64,000 nt of DNA, from contig NC_044916.1 of assembly GCF_003576645.1 (NCBI RefSeq), forward strand, positions 32,301,443-32,365,442, in the 5' to 3' direction. Both the position numbers and the translations under genes were made by a program. Below the pieces are notes generated by a model that saw nothing but the letters and a program-made list of their open reading frames with translations, did no database searches and was not told the origin of the DNA. This DNA comes from Ipomoea triloba. Lineage: Eukaryota; Streptophyta; Magnoliopsida; Solanales; Convolvulaceae. Of this stretch, positions 54,866-64,000 are shown piece after piece. Numbering within the stretch: the first letter of the stretch is position 1; every line of letters begins with the position of its first letter.

Positions 54866-55447
54866 ATGGAGATGGCCCTTTTGTGCAAAACCATTGCATC
54901 AAAGCCAAGTGAAATCCCCACAACCAGAAACACTACTAAAATCTGGAAACCAGCTGATCAGATTTCCAACAATAAGCACAAGGTAAGAAAATGCAGCATA
55001 TTAAGTGTGACAACTTCCCTCACTAGAGTCTGCCTATGCGTCCCAATTTCTTCCTACACTTACGCGCCGGTCCTCCAAGCCGACGTACTTTCATCATCAA
55101 CCTCAACCAGCAGGACTAGCATCTACCTAAGACCCAAGCCCCCACCACCAACCCCCCACCAAACACTCCTCCTCGGTGCCACGATTGCCTTGGAGGGGAG
55201 GAGAGTTTTTCGCGGGAAATCGTTGAGGGATGATGTTCTTATGAGGAGGTTTGTGATTGAAGAAGAGGCAATGTGGCAAGTTAGGAGGAGGAATGAGATG
55301 GAAGTTATTAGGAGAAGATATGGCATTAGGAGCAGGAAACAACTTGGTCCTAGTCCTCTTAGTAAAATGGTTTTAGCTGAACCTGAACCTGAGCCTAAGC
55401 ATGAGCCTGTGAGTTTAAGAGGTTGGAATGTATACTCTCTTACTTAA
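54866..55447 (+). CDS. Unrecognised 193-residue basic protein
   Basis: Single open frame from the ATG at 54866, about 30 bp after a TATATATATA stretch. The N-terminal 60 residues are Ser/Thr/Lys-rich with few acids (MEMALLCKTIASKPSEIPTT), which could be a plastid transit peptide. A proline patch (RPKPPPPTPHQ) follows. The best-looking part is residues 105-160: LLLGATIALEGRRVFRGKSL, then MRRFVIEEEAMWQVRRRNEM and EVIRRRYGI. GC content and codon use are clearly coding-like against the AT-rich surroundings. AAG|GTAAGA near 54981 is a possible donor, but reading through keeps frame. I cannot name the family. Confidence 0.65.
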   Translation: MEMALLCKTIASKPSEIPTTRNTTKIWKPADQISNNKHKVRKCSILSVTTSLTRVCLCVPISSYTYAPVLQADVLSSSTSTSRTSIYLRPKPPPPTPHQTLLLGATIALEGRRVFRGKSLRDDVLMRRFVIEEEAMWQVRRRNEMEVIRRRYGIRSRKQLGPSPLSKMVLAEPEPEPKHEPVSLRGWNVYSLT

Positions 55448-58400
55448 AATCTTGATGTTGATATTTTACTATGGCCCACATAAAATAATAACTTGTCATC
55501 AGTGATCGTCACATCAGAAAATAAAAGTGATAGAGTAAGAATTGGAAGTACATGTAGTATAACTCTTATATATATTAATTCTTATGATCGGCCACCTACC
55601 TTGTACTTATTACTTGCGTAGCTTTAGCTTATGCCTTTGTTGTTTGGGTGCATATACGTACTTTTTGTCCATCATTTACTTCTACAAAATGTCAATTTTC
55701 AAATAATTAAAGTAATAGATACACATTCGGTACTCGATCAATTAATATGTTATATTTATTAAATCAAATGGAGAGAGAAAATGACGATTTTTATCTTTTT
55801 ATATTATCAGAAAATAATACTTATTATCATCGATTATACTATCGTCACTTAATTGCCAGTAGAATGACTTTTATCAGCCATTAATAATTGTATGTTAAGT
55901 GGCTTTTTAACCCAACTCTAACATAACTTAAGGACAAAAAATACTTCACAAACAATTAAGAGATGAAAAGTAGCACAAAAATTTTATCATTTTTTTTCTT
56001 AATTATATAATTATACCTTTTTGTCAAATTATATATTAGAGGTAAACTACACTACTACTAGGAAGATCGGACCTTATGCAATGGACTTGGTCAAGGAAAT
56101 GTTGGTATGAGTTGTGAGAGTATGTGAAATTATTTTTGTTTTTATGATAAGGTTAAAAAGAATTTAAATAATTTTATATACATTGCGTAGTGATACAAAA
56201 TTAACATTACAGCCTAGGTGTTATTTGTAGTACTTGAATATGTTGGAATATAGTATCATTTTAGATTAGAGTAATTATTTAGCTTAGAAGCCACTCTTAA
56301 AAAAATGGTATGCGTGGATAGCTCACATTGCTTAATCAAGGGTGGTGGTTGTCTAATCAAAATCAATTATAATGCCTTCCAACTATATCATATATCCTAT
56401 ATCTACACCTACAATCCTAAATGTTTCTTTTACCAAATATTCTTCACGTCAACTAATTAACTCGTGATAAATATTAATATTTACTAATTTTGTGAATTAA
56501 ATCAAATAATATCAGGTCGTTTAAAACAAATTTTGATTTCTTATCATTGATACAACCGTGTTGTCTATTCCATAAAAAAAAAAAGTATAATTGTTCTACT
56601 TTTTTATACAAAACATTAAATTTTATTACAAATGAATATAAGTGTGTGATAAATGTATTCAAAATGCATACTGTTGCATTGTCGCAATACATACCATGTT
56701 GTTTGATTCTGGCACTATTACACTTATGATTATTCAAAATCTAGAAGGAATGATTGAGTAATTTTCACTATTCAAAAGATTTTTTAAAATTTGTGTGTAT
56801 AATTAATAATCATATTCTTTAATTTTCATCATGTTTGACATTGTTAATACTAAATATACAAACCTGAAAAAGTATGAGAATTATAGATTTTAGTATTAAG
56901 TTTGTATAGTAAAATTGGTGATAATTACTAAAATGCGACCATATATTTTTTTTAAATTTGATCTGATCCGTCCAATTTCTCAACTAAGGACTTGTTCTCA
57001 TTTAATCCAATACACACACACAGGGAGGCGAGGGGGGATGATCATATGAGAACAAGCTTAGCTCTTATGAAAAATTAAGAATCAATCTCAATCTTACATA
57101 TAAAAAAAATCACATGATTATTATGAAATTAAAAAAATAATATGATGACATTTTTGTAACTATCGTGAACTTTACCGTGCCACTTTTAACACTATACAGT
57201 AGACTCTGGTCCACCATATAATTTGCTATAATGGTGGGTATATATACTACAAGAATATATATAAAGATATTAAAGTATGAATATGCAATAAGAAGTGTGA
57301 CTATTTTTTTTTTAATTAAACCCTTGAAAGACACAATAATAACACACGTTTTCTAAAAGCAAACATACATGTCTAGAAACAATTTTAATTCCATATGGAA
57401 ATGATTACCAAACATTTTGAGTGACGATGTGTTCCAAACCAATCATTATTTTGTACATCATATTATCAAATAACGTAGCCAATGACCTTGTAGTATAGTG
57501 ACATCAAACCCTTCCCTTTATACGGGAGGTGATGAGTTTGAGCCTCAGTGGAGTTAGTATAGTAGTTATGAACAGATATTGCAAAGAATGTATATTCAAC
57601 AATATATACTTTTTCTTTTGAAATAAATAATATATACTTTTAATATATTAAAAATGTACATTATATTCAAAAAAAATATACTCCGTATTATTTTGTATAA
57701 TGTACCTTCATTATTCAAATAATAATATACTTTTAATATATTAAAAATATATTTTTTGTTATAGTCGACGTATTACTATGTTTGCCGTTCCAAACATATA
57801 ACATTTATCCGCCCTAAAAGGCCCTGCGTACATATCATCGCTATGGAATTGAAGGAAGATGCTTCATAACTTGAATGTGCAGTAAAAGGCAGATGAGAGA
57901 AACATAGATACAGGAATCTCCGTGCGGGCAATGAATGGCATCATATCAACACCCAACCAACATGTCCTGGGATTGGGACCACTACTTCTAACAACAAACT
58001 AACATGCTGACCCATTTTTGACCGTTTCTCATAAAACTAAAAAGAGAAAATGAGGATGTCGTTCAACCAAAATATGGAAATATTACTAAATAATTTGAGC
58101 CCATCCAACACCACTTCGTTGGTTGCCACTGTACGTACCAAGATACCATACCCTCCCTGACTACTGCTGGAATTTAGAACGAGGTTTTCTATCTCGTCAT
58201 AAACTCTGTTGGACGGAGACCGGTAAGGATCAAGTCGAACATCATGTGGTTAGGGAAATTGTTGAACGGAGGCCAGTAAAGGGCTAAGTCCAACACTCTG
58301 ACTCTTTAAAATGTATTGCGGTATAAGAAAATAAAGTTATGTCTTCGTTACTAGCTATAGCTTTTGACATAGTGACAAACTTTTGATCGAGCAGTTAAGA

Positions 58401-59700
58401 CGGGTGCTAAGAGATGAGATTGTTGGATGGAGGCCGGTAAAGGACCAAGTGCGGCAGTCTAGCTTGATCCTAACAAACACAATAAATTTTATATAAAAAG
58501 TTAAATTCAATTAAATCTTATTTGGAGTTTGAAAGACAAATTTTCAAAGTTTATAGGCAAATTATACTATATACAACGGATAAATGTTTTTTTTTTAATA
58601 TACTAAAGGTTTTTTTCTTTTTTTTTTTGTGTATTGAATATTCAATATTTAGTAGTATACCAAATAATGAACTTTCAATACAAAAAAAAACATCTAATAT
58701 ATTAAAAATAAAACATATGTCATTACCTCACGGGTACCATGGTCTATGATATAATGATAGAAGTTTATACCTTCAGGCTTTAGTTATATACTAGAGAATA
58801 TGATAATGAAAATAGATTTCTCTATAATTACTTGTCATCAAAATATCTCTCATCCGGCCTCTCTCTAAGACATGTAACCACCAAAGGCTACCTTTCTTCT
58901 TACCTTTTTCTTTCTCTTGTCACAAGCAATGAAATTCCATTAATGACTTTTAGTAAAACGTTTACTCTACTCAACGAGTTTTTACATAAAAACGAAACTT
59001 ATATTTATTTTCTTAATGTCACTGCATGTGATTTCTAGTGAGTTGTGTTATACTTCTACTATTAAACACCCCTTTTTAGGCCAAAATATTCTAGCAGGTA
59101 ATATTAGACCTCTACCATTAAACACCCTTTTAGGAGCAAAACTACATAAATAAGGCATTAAGCGTGTGAAACTTTCCAAATCAGTTGAGGGATAAAATAA
59201 TAAATGCATAATCTATGTACAATCCCACCAAATACCTAAGAGATGGAAATGAATGTCGTTCTCAAATGATCCAATGGATAGTGAACCTAACACTAACACT
59301 AACAGGTGGTTTAGAGTAATGAATGGTGGGAATTGTTGTTAGAGCTATAAAATCAAAAGAGAAAAAAAAAAAAAAAAAGAATAGAATAGTCTTCTTGTTG
59401 AAGTAAAGTTGGTTGAAGCAGTCCAAGTGGCATTGAGTAATAAAGTGGGCAACCCTGCACTGCAGGCCCCCCACCCCCTACCTTTCATCATCAATGATCA
59501 TTTTACACCCATAAAGAAGAAATTATAAAAACTCTAAAAAGGTGAAAGTTAGGAGAATGGGAAAAAGAGGGGTAATAATAGCAGACATAAAACAAATAAG
59601 AAAAATATAGCCTTGCAAGCATCAAAGAATCAAATTCAAGGAAGAAAAGAAAGAAAAAGGTAGTTAGCCAATTTTGAACCCAGGAATTTCTAAAGGTGCC
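55448..59700. other. AT-rich intergenic region
   Basis: No gene is supported. GTTGGACGGAGACCGGTAAGG and two variants (GGAGGCC(A/G)GTAAAGG) occur at about 58208, 58264 and 58424, a dispersed-repeat signature. AGAACAAGCTTAGCTCTTATG near 57049 looks like an element end. Short open frames are AT-driven. Bases 59260-59700 are purine-rich and may belong to the promoter of the next gene. Confidence 0.5.
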
Positions 59701-61034
59701 ATGCTAACATTGAATACCAGTGCTAGCAAAGCACAGGTCGGTTAGAAAGAGAAAGGGAAAAAAAAAAAAAAGAATTCTTGAGAGAGAGAGAGAGAGAGAA
59801 AGAAAGAAAGAAAGAAAGAGGGAGACAGAAAACTGAGTTGAATTGTGCTTTTGGGTTGATTGCAGCTTTCTTCAAAGGGTTATGGAAGATGGGCAAAAAA
59901 ACACTTGAGAGGTGCATATAAATCTTGCTTATTAGTGATTTAATTGTAAATTATGTTCTTGGGATCATGCATGTTATGAGTTCTTAATTATGTAAGTCAG
60001 CTTTTTTTTTTTTCCTGATCTTTGGTGGGAAATTCCATGCTTTTCCTTTCATGGGCAAGATTATATTTTTGTTGAAGCAATTCTTCTTGTTTCCTTAATC
60101 TTAACCTCCCCTCTCTGTGGCTGTTGTGTGAAATTTTTTGGCTCTGTAACTTCTGTTTGTTTTTTCCTCTCTTTCTGTAAGTCCAACTATTTCCTGTTTC
60201 TCTCTGTTAAACTCTTAATATTGACAGGGAACTAAAGACAAAAATATCTTGCAGCATTTATTCAGAGAGTAAATGAATTATTTCTTATTATTAATTTCTC
60301 TATCAACTCCTAGGCTCCAGAGCTCCTTTCACCCTCTCCCCGTCTTCTCTGTTATTTGTTCTTGGGTGGGTGAATCAAGATCAAACATGTACAGCAAAGT
60401 TAGTAATACCCATTTCTTTTACTAGGTTTTTCTTGCAGAAATTTATAGGCTTTATTTGTGTGTGTCTGTGTATATAATAACAGAGTTGATCTGAAAATTA
60501 TGATGCTCTAATGTTTCTTGAAGGTTGAATTTTGTTTTAACAGTTACCTATTTTCCTAATTTATGGTAGTTATAATTATATCCTGTTTTCTACCATTTTC
60601 ACTATTATAAATTTATAATCCCCAACCATATAGAAGGGGTTGGGTGGGTGGGTGGGTGGGGAGCAGAATATAAAAAGGCCTGGGAATCATGGTGTTCAAG
60701 GTTAGTGAACTCAACCTTAGCGTGCTCCTATTTTTTTGATCTCATAGTTAACAGGAAAAGTTAACGGTTTTCTTTGTTCAGGCATAATGGATTTCGTCTT
60801 CTTTAGTATTCCAACAGCTTATGATTTAGGAAAAATAGGATTTGTTTTGCTTCATACTGTAATTTTATGATTTTATAATCCTTGTTCGTGTTAATGTGTT
60901 TTAGCTTCTTCTGTTCAGATTTTGTATTGAACTTGTTATGTTTTAAGATCTAATATAGCAGCAGAAAATATGATTGAATTGTTGATAAATATACTTTTAT
61001 TATCGTTCCAGGGTGAAATACTAATGCAAGGAAC
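59700..61034 (+). promoter_or_regulatory. Likely 5' leader and leader intron of the IQD gene
   Basis: A (GA)n tract lies near 59780-59820, then leader-like sequence to CTTGAGAG|GTGCAT (donor near 59913). The acceptor is TTCCAG at about 61006-61011, 23 nt before the ATG. An 8-codon upstream open frame (ATGGAAGATGGGCAAAAA...TGA) starts near 59883. The transcription start is not located. Confidence 0.45.
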
Positions 61035-63882
61035 ATGGGTAAGAAAGGCAGTTGGTTTTCTGCCATCAAAAGAGTTTTCACACCCAACACTTCCAAGGAT
61101 AAGCAAATTCATGTAAGTATAGGAGGATTACCCTGTTAGAACCAATCTCTCTCTTGCATTAACTAAATGAATCTTTTAAATGGAATAAGATTATTACCTT
61201 AAACAACATTAAAGCTGCTAGCTGATGTTGTTGTTTGGCTCGATCTTCACCCTTCTCACATAAAGGGAAGCGTTTTCTTGATAGACAGGATTGTTTACTC
61301 GTCATAGAAATCTGTAAATTTTGAGGAAACCCCTTGCTCTGATAATCTTGAAAATGCTTCCATTCTGTCTAAACAATACAGATGAGCATTTATATGTATG
61401 ATCTCGATCTCTGCTGCTACCTTTCGATTACCCTAGTGTTTTAAAATTTTTCAGGCATCAGAGAAGAAAAATTCTAAGGAAAAGAAGGGAAGAGTGCTAA
61501 AACATGGAGAGAGCAAATCATTTATTCCACTCTTCAGAGAACCGAGCAGTATTGAGAAGATATTGGGGGAGGCGGATGAGCAGAGACTACTTATTCCTCT
61601 CTCCTCTGAACAGCCCAGATTTTCATCTGGGAGGCCAGCCTCTCCACGGATCATTTCACCAAGAGCTACTTCTCCCCGGGATTATTCTCGTAGACCTGTT
61701 TCTCCAAGGTACTCTCCTCCTAGGGTCACCTCTCCAAGGGCCGCTTCTCTAAGAGTTTCCTCACCGCGGGCTGCTTCTCTAAGAGTTACCAGTCCACGAG
61801 CTGCTTCTCCAAGGGTTACGTCTCCACGAGCTGCTTCTCCGAGGGCCGCTTCTTCTAAGTCAAACCAGCACCGCAAAGAAGTGAACTACGTCCATAGACC
61901 AGAACCAACTTTACAAGTGCTTCATGTCTCAGCTACCACGATCCAAGCAGCCTTTAGGGGTTATATGGTAATCTTCTACTTAACTAATACTTTGGAGTGC
62001 ACCATGCCCTTAAAGTAAAAGGAACAAATATGCACACTTTTAAAATTCCTTTTGGTAATTGCTGATACAATTAAAAATTTTCCCATTAAAGAAGTTGAAA
62101 AATGGGATGGGAAGGGAAATATGTAAATGAACTGTTATGCTGCCTATTTGGCATTTGACAGGCAAGGAGGAGTTTCAGAGCTTTGAGGGGTTTAGTGAGG
62201 CTTCAAGGAGTGGTGAGGGGCAATAATGTAAAGAAGCAAACCGTGAACGCCATGAAACAAATGCAGCTTTTGGTTAGGGTTCAAACGCAAATTCAGTCTC
62301 GAAGGATCCAAATGTTGGAAAACCAGGCGCTCCAATCCCAAGCTTTAAAGAATGACAAGGATGGTGAGAGCACCCTGAGCAAATGGACCCAACTGGTAAC
62401 TTTCCATATACGTTACCTAGTATAGTATTTTAAATCTCCATTCTAATTAGTAATATTCACTTATATGGACCGAGTGACACACATCAAAGTCACCCATGTC
62501 ATTTATTTGATTGATGGCTCTTTGGTAGAGATCTTTTATCTTTCTTTGTCGGGTGTTTTGATTAACATTAGTAGCCACTAGCCATTACATTACAAAATTG
62601 ACTTTTCCCTGGCACTAGCTAACAAGGTTTTGTTCGGTTTAGACTGAGGCAGGTAACCACGAAAATTGGGATGATAGCACACTAACCAAAGATGAAATTG
62701 AAGAAAGGTGGAGAAGAAAAGTGGAGGCAGTTATCAAGAGGGAGCGAGCCATGGCTTACGCATATTCTCATCAGGTACAGTAGGCTGTAGATTTCTAGTG
62801 AGAAAGGTTATATATAGAAGTGCAAAAGTTTCTCTTTTCAAATCATCCTGGGAATTGATTGCCTGCCTTCTAGAAGTTTGATGGAACTAATTGACCCGGG
62901 GTATGAGGGTAAAATAGTAAAAAAATAATTGTAGTAATATTTCATAGATTAATGCTAGACATTGTTCTTCAAATCTTATAAGCTTGGTTCACATATATTT
63001 TAATATAATTAATATTAGCTTTCACTACCGGCTACCCTGTAGAACATGCATGATACATAGATATCAATAGTTGCTTTTGGTGTTTTGGTTCACAGATTTA
63101 ATATAGAAATTTATCTTGGCCTGTTTTATATGCTTATAAAATTCTTTAAGCTTTTCCAGTTGTGGAAAGGCAATCCTAAGTCGGCATTAGACATCCGATC
63201 CAGTGGATACCCGTGGTGGTGGAACTGGCTAGAACGCCAGCTGCCTTCAGCAGCAGCAGCAGCCAATCCTTCAGAAAACCAGTCTGCTGTGAAAAATGTC
63301 CACTTAACACCACCTAGGCCGATATCCGAGCGCAAACCACCTAGTCCTCGACTTCCAGCTCCCAGCTTCAAACCCCAAAACAGTGGATACGACAATCACG
63401 AAGCAGGTACACCAACATCCACCAAGTCTGCAGTTCCCGTGAGGGGCAAACAGTTCAGCACTCCTGGCAGAACAACGCCTCCCAGCTCGAGTTTAGCCAA
63501 ATTGATGCAACCTAGAGGCAGTGGCATTATTCGTTCCCCTTTCGACTTCCCCTTGAAGGACGACGACAGCCTAACTAGCTGCCCTCCATTCTCGGTTCCA
63601 AGTTACATGGCGCCTACTGCCTCTGCCAAGGCCAAAGTAAGAGCGAGTAGCAACCCGAGGGAGAGAAGTAGTGCTGCAGGAACACCTACAAATGACTCAA
63701 AGCGGAGGTTTTCGTTTCCCTTGACCCCGAATATCGCGTCTTTCAAGTGGAACCGAGGGTCCAGCAAAGATCCTACTCCTCAAAGGGAAACAGAGAAGCA
63801 AGCAGGAGATGGAGTGAGTGTGGATTCAACTGTTTCTATGCCAGCTATAGTTGGGAGGAAACCATTTAACAGATTTGTGTGA
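61035..63882 (+). CDS. IQ67-domain (IQD13/14-like) calmodulin-binding protein
   Basis: Five coding exons: 61035-61112, 61455-61967, 62162-62395, 62643-62774, 63160-63882; all junctions are phase 0, product 559 residues. It opens [20 protein letters not shown], the typical IQD N-terminus. Residues 60-140 hold a Ser-Pro-Arg array (about a dozen SPR units such as [13 protein letters not shown]) seen in IQD13/IQD14-type members and thought to help bind microtubules. The IQ67 calmodulin-binding domain follows: [20 protein letters not shown], then [10 protein letters not shown] and [10 protein letters not shown]. The intron between GYM and ARR is the family's conserved one. [12 protein letters not shown] and a C-terminal basic region with [10 protein letters not shown] complete the family pattern. 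Likely scaffold at microtubules/plasma membrane. Complete and undamaged. Confidence 0.95.
61614..61860 (+). repeat. In-frame Ser-Pro-Arg repeat array in the IQD gene
   Basis: Degenerate units of 15 to 30 bp encoding (A)(A/T)S(P/L)R(V/A)(T/S)SPR. The units AGAGTT(T/A)CC and CTTCTCCAAGGGTTACG recur, indicating recent slippage growth. The reverse strand also stays open through the array, but that frame is not a gene. Confidence 0.8.
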
Positions 63883-64000
63883 TTGCATTTCTTTTTCTTT
63901 TTCTTGTTATGTAATTCTTTTTTGTTAACATCTGTATTAACCATTTTGAGGTTGCTTTGTGTCTTTTCATGTATACCTACCTACCTACTTGAGTGTGTAT
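63883..64000 (+). other. 3' UTR of the IQD gene
   Basis: T-rich sequence following the TGA at 63880-63882, with GTATACCTACCTACCTACTT near the window edge. No clear polyadenylation hexamer is seen before the window ends. Confidence 0.5.

Noticed and set aside
61682..61876. Minus-strand frame opposite the IQD Ser-Pro-Arg array
   Set aside because: Open only because the repeat is open on both strands; no start context or homology.
1..64000. tRNA, rRNA or other structured RNA genes
   Set aside because: I found no cloverleaf with A/B boxes or rRNA-like sequence by eye; a covariance-model search would be needed to exclude small ones.

Overview
The window is nuclear DNA from a flowering plant, most likely a eudicot. 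It is AT-rich, has split genes with GT-AG introns and TATA boxes, and carries many class II transposons. It contains typical plant families: UGT71-like glycosyltransferases, an IQD calmodulin-binding protein, and a plant-mobile-domain/Ulp1 transposon gene. An asterid is my guess from the UGT sequences; the window itself does not prove it. The assembly is a draft: two long N gaps, plus six single-N joins that each separate two near-identical copies of the same sequence.

Bases 1-45000 are a UGT71-type UDP-glycosyltransferase cluster shaped by transposons. Five copies are open: A 3769-5241 (-), B 7179-8627 (-), C 12773-14239 (-), D 27899-29365 (-), E 31912-33399 (+). A sixth (36900-38371, -) is a pseudogene with two nonsense codons and a frameshift. 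Copy E and the pseudogene are the arms of a large inverted duplication. Further remains are a PSPG-box scrap (14717-14799), a promoter with 34 bp of coding sequence (23107-23821), and headless promoter/5'UTR copies (38841-43700). All open copies keep the catalytic His/Asp pair and a 44-residue PSPG box, so they probably glucosylate small hydrophobic acceptors in the cytosol. Acceptors cannot be read from sequence.

Between and inside these genes lie datable insertions. There are Mutator-like elements with 9-bp target duplications (1926-2483, 10965-12337, 30707-31134, 34577-36767, 39124-39894, 43099-43505), one of which is a Pack-MULE carrying armadillo-repeat gene exons. There are Helitrons with TC...CTAG ends (24193-25846, 39036-41732, 41942-43042). 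There is also a TA-flanked foldback (21799-22044), and a degraded plant-mobile-domain/Ulp1-protease gene (15149-21482) truncated just before its catalytic cysteine.

From about 45.6 kb the cluster ends and single-copy genes begin: a conserved basic/coiled-coil plant protein of unknown function (CDS 47079-50996, five exons, with an N gap in intron 4), a 193-residue unrecognised basic protein (54866-55447), and a complete IQD13/14-like calmodulin-binding microtubule-associated protein gene (CDS 61035-63882, five exons). A PIF/Harbinger-like element (52866-54657) sits between the first two.
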